Source of the DNA: CAZICM01 sp964537685
Lineage (GTDB): Bacteria > Myxococcota_A > Polyangia > Polyangiales > Polyangiaceae
NCBI GenBank assembly: GCA_964537685.1
Contig: CAZICM010000012.1
Location: 1 to 64,000 of the forward strand
Direction: 5' to 3'
Length of the DNA stretch: 64,000 bases
A model generated the notes under the pieces. It worked only from the letters and a program-made list of their open reading frames with translations, did no database searches and was not told where the DNA came from. Shown here in pieces: positions 54,922 through 63,118 of this stretch (its first letter is position 1; every line of letters starts with the position of its first letter). The position numbers and the translations under genes were made by a program.

Positions 54922-56163
54922 TTGGCTATGACCATAAGCCCCGATCTGCAAAAGCGCTCGGCCAAGCTGATTATCCTCGTCGCGGCGCTCGGCTATTTCG
55001 TCGATATCTACGATCTCGTGCTCTTTAGCATTGTGCGCGTGCCGAGCCTGAAGGGCATTGGTATCGCCGATGCCGATTTGCTCGATAAAGGCGTGCTCCT
55101 GCTCAATATGCAAATGCTCGGCATGCTGCTGGGCGGTATTGTTTGGGGAATTTTGGGCGATAAGCGCGGGCGCCTTTCGGTTTTATTCGGCTCGATTTGT
55201 TTGTATTCGATCGCAAATATCGCCAATGGCTTCGTAACGGGCATCCATAGCTACGCCGCCCTGCGCTTGATCGCCGGTATTGGTCTCGCGGGCGAATTGG
55301 GAGCGGGCATTACGCTGGTCAGTGAGACCATGCCTAAAGAATCCCGAGGCTATGGAACAACCATTGTCGCGACGGTGGGCATTATGGGCGCGGTCGCGGC
55401 GGCGCTCGTCGGCGATGTGTTTCCCTGGCGCACTTCGTATTTTATCGGGGGCGCATTGGGACTCGTTCTCTTGCTTCTGCGCATCGGCGTGTACGAGTCC
55501 GGCATGTATGAGTCGGTCAAGCAGAACAAAGAGATCGAGCGGGGCAATTTCTTCAGGCTGTTCGCGACCAAGGAGCGGGCGCTCCGCTATCTCGGGGTGA
55601 TCTTTATCGGCGTTCCCATTTGGTACGCGGTCGGCATTCTCGTCACCTTCTCCCCCGAGATCGGAAAGGCGATGGGCATGAGCGAAGTGCCCAATACCCG
55701 CTGGGCCATCATGTACACGTACATCGGGCTGTCGATCGGCGATTTTGCAAGCGGAGCGCTAAGCCAATTGATGAAGAACCGGCGCCGTGTGGTCGCGATG
55801 TTTTTGGTGCTGACGGCGATCTTTATCGGGGCGTATTTTTTGGTCGGAAAAGTTTCTATTCCAACCTTTTATGCGGTGTGCGTCGGTCTGGGTTTTGCGA
55901 CGGGCTATTGGGCTGTGTTTGTCACCATCGCATCCGAACAGTTCGGAACCAATATCCGGGCGACGGCGACCACGACAGCGCCCAACTTTGTCAGGGGTGC
56001 CGTCGTGCTTTTGACGACGCTATTTCAAGCCGGAAAGAGCGCTGGGCTCGGTGTGCAGGGCAGCGCCATCGCGGTCGGCGTGCTGACGATGGCCGTCGCC
56101 TTCCTGGCGCTTGGCCGGCTCGATGAAACCTACGGAAAAGATCTCGATTTCACCGAGCGCTAG
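54922..56163 (+). CDS. MFS transporter (metabolite:proton symporter-like)
   Basis: 413 aa, about 12 TM helices. The loop 2-3 motif GDKRGR (LGDKRGRLSVLFG) and GLAGELGAGITLVSE resemble the MHS/sugar-transporter-like branch. The start is TTG directly after the GNAT stop with GGAAGA 6-7 nt upstream; ATG at 54928 is the alternative. It probably imports a small acid or similar solute; substrate cannot be told. Confidence 0.9.
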   Translation: MAMTISPDLQKRSAKLIILVAALGYFVDIYDLVLFSIVRVPSLKGIGIADADLLDKGVLLLNMQMLGMLLGGIVWGILGDKRGRLSVLFGSICLYSIANIANGFVTGIHSYAALRLIAGIGLAGELGAGITLVSETMPKESRGYGTTIVATVGIMGAVAAALVGDVFPWRTSYFIGGALGLVLLLLRIGVYESGMYESVKQNKEIERGNFFRLFATKERALRYLGVIFIGVPIWYAVGILVTFSPEIGKAMGMSEVPNTRWAIMYTYIGLSIGDFASGALSQLMKNRRRVVAMFLVLTAIFIGAYFLVGKVSIPTFYAVCVGLGFATGYWAVFVTIASEQFGTNIRATATTTAPNFVRGAVVLLTTLFQAGKSAGLGVQGSAIAVGVLTMAVAFLALGRLDETYGKDLDFTER

Positions 56164-56171
56164 CAGGCCAA

Positions 56172-57275
56172 TTATTCGTCATCGGGGAAGCGTGTCCGGC
56201 CGCCTCCGCGCCTGGGTACGGGAACCCTTTCCTCTTCATCCAAGTCAGGCACAACGCGCGCAAGCCGCGAGCGCACCAATTGCTGCGAGAGCTCCCACAG
56301 CGAATCGCGGTCTTCGCATTCCGCAAGCATGCCCAGCGGTATCTGAAACCCGCCTTTGTCCGCGCGGCCGCCGCCATAAGGTTTGCCGTTTGGATCGCGC
56401 CCAAATGCCGTGTGCAAAAACGCCGCGGGATCGACCGACGAGCTCGTCGTGCGCAGCGAACCATCGATGCGATCGTGAACGATGCCGTAGACCAGCACGG
56501 TGTCGATATCTTCGCGCCTTAAAATAAAATCTGCCGCCGATCCGATTGTGTCCCGATCGCCGACCGACACGACGCCCACGCCCGCGATGGCAAAGTTGCG
56601 AACGACTTTTAGATCGGACAGCGCTCTCGCGAGCACGCCCATGGCCGATGCGCTCACCGAGCGCCGCCCGATCCGCTTGAGCACATCCACATCGCAGAAA
56701 GGCTTTACATAGGCCGCGGCGTGAAAGTCGGCTTCGGTCGCGAGCGAAAAATCGTCCGTGTCCGTCTGCATCCCAAACAAGAGCGCCGTCGCAACGCGCG
56801 TGTCCGCTTGATCGCGGGCCAGCGGCGAAAGTCCTTGCTGCATGTACTCCGTGTAGATCGAGCACGAGGCGCCCATCCCCGGCCGGATATCCACGAAAGG
56901 CGCGTCGATCTTTGCGGCGCGATGATGATCCACGACCGTTAAGAGCTTCAGTCCTTCTGGAAGCTCGATTGAAGGCTCGGGTGTCGATGTGTCGACAAGC
57001 GACAAATATTTGAAGCGTGCAAGCTCCGATGTGTTGGTGACGTGCAGCATCTCCACATTGAGCAACTTCAACATCGCTCGGTTCTGGTGATGCGAAACGC
57101 CAAGCACATGAGCCACCGTCGCAGGCACACCGAGATGCTCGCAAATGCGCTGATGAGCAAGCGCACTGCCGATCGCATCGGGATCGGGATGACCTGTAAT
57201 GAGAATGACGAGAGGCTCGCCGGCAATTGAAGAGAGCACGCGCTGCAGAGCTTGGCTCTGAGAGGCCGAAGTCAT
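56172..57275 (-). CDS. DHH-family phosphoesterase (NrnA-like)
   Basis: Metal-dependent phosphoesterase, 367 aa from ATG 57275. DHH domain: GHPDPDAIGSALA (motif I), LVDTSTP and VDHHRAA (motif III), Asp at MQTDTDDF. A DHHA1-like C-terminal domain ends in YGGGRADKGGFQIPLG, near the GGGHxxAAG motif but with R for H. The family cleaves nanoRNA/short oligonucleotides or pAp, or cyclic dinucleotides. Its C-terminal tail is basic and Pro/Arg-rich. Convergent with the MFS gene. Confidence 0.9.
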   Translation of the reverse strand: MTSASQSQALQRVLSSIAGEPLVILITGHPDPDAIGSALAHQRICEHLGVPATVAHVLGVSHHQNRAMLKLLNVEMLHVTNTSELARFKYLSLVDTSTPEPSIELPEGLKLLTVVDHHRAAKIDAPFVDIRPGMGASCSIYTEYMQQGLSPLARDQADTRVATALLFGMQTDTDDFSLATEADFHAAAYVKPFCDVDVLKRIGRRSVSASAMGVLARALSDLKVVRNFAIAGVGVVSVGDRDTIGSAADFILRREDIDTVLVYGIVHDRIDGSLRTTSSSVDPAAFLHTAFGRDPNGKPYGGGRADKGGFQIPLGMLAECEDRDSLWELSQQLVRSRLARVVPDLDEEERVPVPRRGGGRTRFPDDE

Positions 57276-57389
57276 GAGGGGCGCTAGACTACCGCGCACT
57301 CTTGGCCGGCGAGAAGAGATGCTGTGAACCTTCGAAATTCTAAGGCCGCGTTGACACGCTCCGGCGGCTTAGGTAGGTGCTTGCATTCT

Positions 57390-58295
57390 ATGGAAACGGT
57401 ACGGAAGGTTTTCTGCGCCACGGATTTTAGCGGCCCTGCCGATGAAGCGATTCGCCAAGCGGATGCATTGGCCCGCACCCATCAGGCAGAACTTCTGATT
57501 TACCACGCATTACCGAGCGCGTTGGGCAGTCATCCACTGCAGCCTGCCTTGGATCAACAGGCGCTAAACGATTTGCCCGCGCTTCAAGGCCGAATTTTGG
57601 ATGCATTGGTGGAGCGCAGCCAAGCGATTACGGGGCGTGCTCCGGGCGAGATTACGGCACAGGTGGGCGAGGGCGCTCCTTATGCGGCGATTGTCAGCCG
57701 GGCTGAAGCGGCGAAGGCGGACATCATCGTTGTGGGAGGCCAAGGTTCAAGCGGCGTGGCGCGCCTTGTGCTGGGCAATGTCGCTGAGAAGGTTGTGCGT
57801 TATGCGCACTGTCCTGTTCTTATCGCGCGTTCCGGACCTCATACCGGCCATATCCTTGTGGGGACGGATTTGTCGGCGCCTGCGATGCCTGCTGTGGCTG
57901 CGGCGGCGCGCGAAGCCCAGACGCGCAAAGGCCGCGTGACCATCGTGCACAGTCTCAATTTGCCCGAACCGGGAGGCGGCCCTCTGTCGTCGGAATTGGT
58001 GCCGAACCCTGCGGCGCCGATCAACAAAGACGAATTAAAAGCGCTTGCCAAACAGCGCATGCAAGAAGCGGCGTCGAGGTTCAAGCTCGAAGCCGAACTC
58101 GTGGTGACAGAGGGTTCTCCGGCGATCGACATCCCTCGGCTTGCGGAGCAGCTTCCCGCCGAACTCGTCATCGTTGCGACATCGGGGCGCACCGGTTTGA
58201 GCCGCGTATTGTTGGGGAGCGTTGCAGAGGCCGTTGTGCGCGCCTCGCCCTGCTCATGCCTCGTCGTCCGCCTTCCCCGGCCTTCTGGTTCGTAA
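57390..58295 (+). CDS. Tandem universal stress protein
   Basis: 301 aa with two USP domains in tandem, each ending in the ATP-binding G-2X-G-9X-G(S/N) pattern: GQGSSGVARLVLGNVAEKVV in the first and SGRTGLSRVLLGSVAEAVV in the second. The first begins KVFCATDFSG, the second HILVGTDLSA. The ATG at 57390 is the start of the first USP domain; the frame continues upstream 22 codons without family similarity. Single-protein USP pairs mimic the dimer and are stress- or starvation-linked. Confidence 0.9.
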   Translation: METVRKVFCATDFSGPADEAIRQADALARTHQAELLIYHALPSALGSHPLQPALDQQALNDLPALQGRILDALVERSQAITGRAPGEITAQVGEGAPYAAIVSRAEAAKADIIVVGGQGSSGVARLVLGNVAEKVVRYAHCPVLIARSGPHTGHILVGTDLSAPAMPAVAAAAREAQTRKGRVTIVHSLNLPEPGGGPLSSELVPNPAAPINKDELKALAKQRMQEAASRFKLEAELVVTEGSPAIDIPRLAEQLPAELVIVATSGRTGLSRVLLGSVAEAVVRASPCSCLVVRLPRPSGS

Positions 58296-58343
58296 CGCGG
58301 CTGCGCACCGAGCGGCTTCGGCGTGCGGATTTAAAATTTTCGG

Positions 58344-58417
58344 TCGGGGAGGAGGGATTCGAACCCCCGACAACGAGCACCCAAAGCTCGTGCACTACCA
58401 GGCTGTGCGACTCCCCG
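58344..58417 (-). tRNA. tRNA-Pro (anticodon TGG)
   Basis: On the minus strand the acceptor CGGGGAG (58417-58411) pairs with CTCCCCG (58351-58345), discriminator A at 58344. Anticodon stem CGAGC/GCTCG closes loop TTTGGGT with anticodon TGG. T arm has CGGGGGTTCGAATCCCTC. CCA is not encoded. It lies between the USP gene and the S9 peptidase gene. Confidence 0.96.
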
Positions 58418-58453
58418 AAAATGTGCGGCGCAACCTATACAAAGCCGCCGCAC
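58418..58453 (-). terminator. Probable terminator after S9 peptidase gene
   Basis: On the minus strand a perfect 8-bp stem (GTGCGGCG, 58453-58446, pairing with CGCCGCAC, 58430-58423), with a 15-nt loop, is followed by ATTTT (58422-58418). It lies 17 bp beyond the peptidase stop and just before the tRNA-Pro gene, which it would insulate. The T tract is short, so efficiency is uncertain. Confidence 0.5.
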
Positions 58454-58469
58454 AGCGCAACATCAAAAA

Positions 58470-60812
58470 TCACAAGTGCTTTGCGAAATAGTCCAATACG
58501 ATCCGCGACATGTATTTGCGGGCCGCGGGATTTCTCGTTCCATGCCGCTCCCCAGGAAATACAAACAAATCGAACGATTTGTCTGCCGCCACGAACGAAT
58601 CTACCATTTCGGCGGTATTCTGAAAATGAACATTCTCGTCCATTAGCGAATGAATTAACAAAAGCTTTCCTTTCAGATTGCCAGCATATTTTGTCAAATT
58701 CACCGCATCATATCCTTTCGGATTGCTTTGAGGTGTTTCCATATAGCGCTCTGTATACCCGGTATCGTACAGCCTCGAATCGACAACCGGAGCCCCTGCG
58801 ACGCCGACCTTAAAGCGATCGGGTGCCCGGAGCATTGCATACAATGTCATCGAGCCTCCATAGCTATATCCATGAATACCCACGCGGCTTGGGTCGATAT
58901 AGGGAAGCGAGCTTAAATAATCGACGCCGGCGAGCTGATCTTCAAGCTCTACCGCATAGAGCTCTTTATGGATAGCCGATTCGAAGCCCGGGCCTCTTCC
59001 GCCCGAGCCGCGATTATCCAATTGAAATACGGCGACATTCCGATCGGCCAAATGATTCCACATCAATCTGGGCTGCCAGATATTCATGACGGTCTGGGCG
59101 TGGGGCCCGCCATAAACCATGACCACGACTGGATAACGTTTCCCGGGTTCAATATGCCTGGGCGGCAGCAGCGAACCATAGAGTTTCACACCCGATTTTG
59201 ATTTCAGCTCCACAATCTGAGGCGTTCTCAGTTTAAGCGCGTCAAGCTCGGTATCCGGCGACATGGGAAGCTCGAATAAAACAGCTCCTTTTTCATCCCG
59301 CACGACGGCTTTAAACATCCTATCCAGCGCCGAATGCACATCGACAAAACCCTTCCCGCCCCTCTCCACCATCGTTAGGTGCATGCCCGGTTCGGGCGTT
59401 AAGCGCACAGGCTCTTGAGGACCTATCACCTTCCCGTCTTTCCCAGGGCCATCCGGCAATACAACCGAATATAAATGCCTTTCTACAGGACTATCCTTCG
59501 TCCCTGCGAACAAAACCCGTTTCTTCTCTTCATCGACCGCCGAAATACCCTGCACATCCCAATCTCCGGCAGTCAGTTTTGCCCAGACGTCTCCTTTTTC
59601 GGCGCCCCGAAGCTCTAAATGCTCGTGCCCCTGCTCCACCACCGTCCACAAAAATGCATTCGTTTTTTCGAGCAACACCGCATCGGCAAATTCGAGCCAA
59701 TACGAAGATGTGCGCACCGCAACTTCCTTGGCCACGCCCGTTACCGCATCGGCCCTCACCAGCGACAGCGTCTTGTGATCCCGTGAAATCGTTTGAAACC
59801 AAATCGATTTATGATCGGGCGCCCACATAAAACGCCCCAAATAACGTTCCCCGGATAGCCCCGAAATCCAAACGACTTTCTTCGAAGCCATATCCACAAT
59901 ACCCGGCTTCACAATGGGATTCTTCTCTCCCGCGGCCGGATATTTCTGCATCATCAAGTCGGATTTACCGCCGCGGTATCCCAGCACCGGCACAGTGCCT
60001 ACATGGCGCTCATCCACTTCTAAAAAAGCCACTTTTGAACAATCCGGCGAAATCCAAAACCCACTGGGCTCATCAAATTCTTCTTGGCCATTAAAATCGC
60101 TCTGGCCGCGGGTAATGCCCGCGGGGGCGCCTTTGGTGAGGGCTGTTTCTTTTTTCGACGCCACATCCACGGAAAACAGCTCGCTGCCGCGGACAAACAC
60201 GACCCGCTCCCCTTTCTCGCAAATCTTAGGATCCAATTCGGGATCGGGCGTTTCTGTTAATCGCTGAATGGAGCCTGATTCCGATCGAATATAAATATCC
60301 CCTGAATAAGGCAATAACATCGTATTGGACTTTTTGGCCCACTGATACGCGGTGACGCCCATCGTCATCTTCCGCTGCCGTTCGCGGCGAAGCTCTTCCT
60401 CGCGGGAAATTGGCTTCTGTTCGGCGCTTAAATCCTGCGGCCTCACCAGCACCGTTGTCGATTTGCTCGCGAGATCAAAAGCAAAGAGCGACATCGTCAT
60501 TGAATTGGATTCGCTGGCTAAATAGGTAATCAGCTTTCCATCCGGCGAATACGAAGAACTTCTGGGCAAGCGAATGGCCGCTTCAGGAAGGCGGGAAAGC
60601 CTTTCAATGCTAATTGGGCTCGCCTCCGGCCCTAAAATCGCGACGCTTTGCGGCGCGGACGCGGTCGGCGGCGGGGGAGAAGCCGAAACACAGGGCGCGG
60701 ATGCCACAGGAGCGCTTGCCGGCCCCGACACTTCGGCGGCCGAACCACAGCCTAAAGATCCCGACAGCCCCAGAACACCAATGACAGGCACGCAAAAATG
60801 AAAACGTCGCAT
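58470..60812 (-). CDS. Prolyl oligopeptidase-family (S9, DPP4-like) lipoprotein
   Basis: 780 aa. Lipobox-like SLGC (Cys22). N-terminal beta-propeller-like region (DPPIV_N type, YLASESNSMTM, VAFLEVDE) up to about residue 500, then an alpha/beta hydrolase with the catalytic Ser in GYSYGG, Asp in SLMDENVH and His in ERHGTRNP. Such enzymes cleave dipeptides, often after Pro, in the periplasm or outer membrane. Complete and intact. Confidence 0.92.
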   Translation of the reverse strand: MRRFHFCVPVIGVLGLSGSLGCGSAAEVSGPASAPVASAPCVSASPPPPTASAPQSVAILGPEASPISIERLSRLPEAAIRLPRSSSYSPDGKLITYLASESNSMTMSLFAFDLASKSTTVLVRPQDLSAEQKPISREEELRRERQRKMTMGVTAYQWAKKSNTMLLPYSGDIYIRSESGSIQRLTETPDPELDPKICEKGERVVFVRGSELFSVDVASKKETALTKGAPAGITRGQSDFNGQEEFDEPSGFWISPDCSKVAFLEVDERHVGTVPVLGYRGGKSDLMMQKYPAAGEKNPIVKPGIVDMASKKVVWISGLSGERYLGRFMWAPDHKSIWFQTISRDHKTLSLVRADAVTGVAKEVAVRTSSYWLEFADAVLLEKTNAFLWTVVEQGHEHLELRGAEKGDVWAKLTAGDWDVQGISAVDEEKKRVLFAGTKDSPVERHLYSVVLPDGPGKDGKVIGPQEPVRLTPEPGMHLTMVERGGKGFVDVHSALDRMFKAVVRDEKGAVLFELPMSPDTELDALKLRTPQIVELKSKSGVKLYGSLLPPRHIEPGKRYPVVVMVYGGPHAQTVMNIWQPRLMWNHLADRNVAVFQLDNRGSGGRGPGFESAIHKELYAVELEDQLAGVDYLSSLPYIDPSRVGIHGYSYGGSMTLYAMLRAPDRFKVGVAGAPVVDSRLYDTGYTERYMETPQSNPKGYDAVNLTKYAGNLKGKLLLIHSLMDENVHFQNTAEMVDSFVAADKSFDLFVFPGERHGTRNPAARKYMSRIVLDYFAKHL

Positions 60813-60910
60813 AGCGCGCTCTATCTATGAATTGATTCCAGGCGTCAATCACCCTTCCCTGAAAGCGTGAACCGTTCCCTGCAAAGTCGGCCCGTGATAC
60901 ACGGCGCCCC

Positions 60911-61297
60911 ATGCGTATTCACCACCTCGCCGTTATTGCCAAAGATCTCGGGCGATCCGCTCATTTTTATGGCCACGTCTTGGGTTTGTCCGAAATTCGC
61001 CGATGGCAGAATGAAAAGGGCGACGATCGATCGATTTGGTATTCGCTTGGGGGCGATTGTTTTCTGGCCGTGGAAATCGCATCGGCCAATTCAACAGCAA
61101 ATACAGCAAAATCGGATGGCGATCCAGGATGGCATTGCATCGCTCTGGCCATTCTCCCGAGCGAGCGCGAATACTATCGAATTTTTTTGCAAAATGAAGG
61201 AATTGCCATTGAGCGTGAGAGTAACTATACGATTTACATCCGCGATCCTGATGGGGCGCTCATTGGTTTAAGCCACTATCCCGAATTGTCGACTTAA
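60911..61297 (+). CDS. VOC-family (glyoxalase/dioxygenase fold) protein
   Basis: This VOC protein (128 aa) has one N-terminal IHHLAVIAKDL strand with the metal His and Glu candidates, FYGHVLGL, and a C-terminal YIRDPDGALIGL, typical of the family. Metal ligand residues are partly recognisable (H4/H5, E). Specific activity unknown. Its stop overlaps the convergent membrane gene by 4 bp. Confidence 0.82.
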   Translation: MRIHHLAVIAKDLGRSAHFYGHVLGLSEIRRWQNEKGDDRSIWYSLGGDCFLAVEIASANSTANTAKSDGDPGWHCIALAILPSEREYYRIFLQNEGIAIERESNYTIYIRDPDGALIGLSHYPELST

Positions 61298-61806
61298 TTC
61301 CCGTACCAGCGCTTCACTTCCTGTTTGTTGTAGGCGATCAGCAAAGGAATTGAAATCGGCATACAGCAGATCGAAGTCATGGTCAATGCGATCAAAATAG
61401 TCCCCAGCGTATGAACCCAGGGTCTGCGGCCTCCAAAGAGCGCGATAATATAGGAAAGAAACATGAGACCGCCGATAGCCGTGTAAATTAATCCGCCGAC
61501 GATCTCGGGAACACCTGAAGAGCCCGATGCAGGACCGGAAGCCGATGCCAATGCGGCGATGGTTCCGATCATTCCCGCAAGCAAAAGCGCTCCAGAGCAA
61601 AGCGCCATAAAACCGCCGAAAATCCGAAAGTACTGCACACCCGCGGGGGCGCCCTCATCCTGAGCGAGAGGCTCATGTCCGGGCGGCATACCGGCGGGCA
61701 CGAAATAATGCGGCTCATTCGTGGGCAATCCCGAATAGCCGGGCAGTGAATTGTCCTCGCGCGGCTCGAGAGGAGAGGGATTTCCCGATGGATATTGAGA
61801 GCTCAT
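61294..61806 (-). CDS. Small multi-TM membrane protein
   Basis: 170 aa. A Pro/Gly-rich cytoplasmic N-terminus (about 60 residues) is followed by about three to four hydrophobic helices (about 62-85, 100-122, 130-155), ending near YNKQEVKRWYGN. The pattern recalls small DUF4870-type or similar predicted membrane proteins, but I do not assign a family. Its ATG directly abuts the stop of the GDPD gene, so it is probably in the same operon. Confidence 0.75.
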   Translation of the reverse strand: MSSQYPSGNPSPLEPREDNSLPGYSGLPTNEPHYFVPAGMPPGHEPLAQDEGAPAGVQYFRIFGGFMALCSGALLLAGMIGTIAALASASGPASGSSGVPEIVGGLIYTAIGGLMFLSYIIALFGGRRPWVHTLGTILIALTMTSICCMPISIPLLIAYNKQEVKRWYGN

Positions 61807-62781
61807 TCAGCGGCCTAGACTCTTGATGGCCAATTCCGGCCGGTCGGTTTGAACGATATCCACGCCTGATTCAAACACATCTTTGTACAGTGTGAAATCA
61901 TTCGAGACCGATACGGCCAAGTCCGTAATAAAGGCGTCCATCAGCATTCTATGCCCAGCGGCATGAATCAACGGCGCCATGGTTTGGGCACCGGCGCCAT
62001 CGTGAATTTCAACGATCACAGGGGGATGCGCTGCAAAATGCTCGAGTTCACTGTTAAGTTCGGCCTCGTCGGCCACCCGGATCATCGTCAGCAGATTGGG
62101 CTCCAAAACAAGCGCCTCATCGATTTTCTCAACGCTGTCGGTATCGAAAATGGCCCATTCGATCGTGCCGGTCTTTTGGATGGCGGACACCAATAAGTCG
62201 ACGCGCGACGTTTTATTGGCATCGAGAAGCACATGAATTTTTCCCTTGGCGGCCAATAATACTTCTTCGATCGTGGGCACGCGCTCACAAGAAAAATCCC
62301 CTATAAATTGTTCCGATCGAATTGAAAGCGCTTGAATTTGCTCGAGCGTCATCGATGCAGCCTCGCCCTTGCCCGAGGTGGTTCGATCGACTTCAGGATC
62401 GTGCATATTCACCAGGACATCGCCGATAATTTCCCTGGGATCGGTTTCAATAAAATCAGACCCCATCAAAATGGAAGCCCGCACGGAAGAGAGGGTATTT
62501 TCCGGGGCGATCACACCCATTTGGCCTCCGGCACCGCGGTGGCCACTGACCAGAGGCGTGGTGCAAGAGCGATCGGCCGCGCAGGAAATGGGGATGGGGT
62601 TGGTCCTAGCCATTTCCTTCGATTGGGCACGGCAATCGAAGAGGGCTGGATCGAAGGCGGGCGGATGACCGCTTGACGAGCTGGGAGCCGGCGCGGGCAT
62701 TGAATCGGAGTTGGAAGTACAGCCCCAGAGCCAGAACCCCAAAACAAAAATTCCCGCACAGAGGCGATGCTTCATTCTCAT
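61807..62781 (-). CDS. Glycerophosphodiester phosphodiesterase lipoprotein
   Basis: It cleaves glycerophosphodiesters to glycerol-3-phosphate and an alcohol. 324 aa from ATG 62781. Lipobox-like LWGC, linker, then the GDPD fold: HRGAGG with APENT (catalytic His and metal ligands), FIETDPREI (Glu and Asp) and NMHDPEVDRTT (second His). The frame continues upstream to 62865 without a plausible leader. The terminal domain is intact. Likely periplasmic or outer membrane phospholipid turnover. Confidence 0.92.
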   Translation of the reverse strand: MRMKHRLCAGIFVLGFWLWGCTSNSDSMPAPAPSSSSGHPPAFDPALFDCRAQSKEMARTNPIPISCAADRSCTTPLVSGHRGAGGQMGVIAPENTLSSVRASILMGSDFIETDPREIIGDVLVNMHDPEVDRTTSGKGEAASMTLEQIQALSIRSEQFIGDFSCERVPTIEEVLLAAKGKIHVLLDANKTSRVDLLVSAIQKTGTIEWAIFDTDSVEKIDEALVLEPNLLTMIRVADEAELNSELEHFAAHPPVIVEIHDGAGAQTMAPLIHAAGHRMLMDAFITDLAVSVSNDFTLYKDVFESGVDIVQTDRPELAIKSLGR

Positions 62782-62830
62782 AAACAATATCTTCGCGCGA
62801 GTTGAGAAGTGAATGCAAGCGCCGCGAGAA

Positions 62831-63112
62831 TCAATCATCCCCGCCGATACCGAATAAATAAACAATACCTAAAACAATAAACACAACACCGGCGGTACGC
62901 TTAATCCAGAGAGGAGAGACAACGCGGGAAACAGCTTCGCCGGCGAGGACCGCGATGGCGCTTGTCGCGACGAGAGCGAGGGCCGAACCAATAAACACGC
63001 TCCAGCGCGATTTCGCGCCTGCTGCGAGTGAAAGAGCGGCAAGCTGGGTTTTATCGCCCATCTCGGCGATAAAAATAGCAGTGAAGGTTGAAACAAAGAT
63101 CTTCCAGTCCAT
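62831..63112 (-). CDS. UPF0016/GDT1-type single-domain membrane protein
   Basis: 93 aa, about three TM helices, with the family signature EMGDKTQ (residues 17-23), seen in Mn/Ca-transporting GDT1/TMEM165 and MntX-like proteins. Most members have two such repeats; here there is one, so it should form a homodimer or pair with another small protein. The C-terminal helix ends YLFGIGGDD. It starts 6 bp downstream of the next gene's stop region. Confidence 0.85.
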   Translation of the reverse strand: MDWKIFVSTFTAIFIAEMGDKTQLAALSLAAGAKSRWSVFIGSALALVATSAIAVLAGEAVSRVVSPLWIKRTAGVVFIVLGIVYLFGIGGDD

Positions 63113-63118
63113 GATTGA

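Noticed and set aside
54370..55113. 247-codon minus-strand frame
   Set aside because: Antisense across the GNAT and MFS genes, with no family features.
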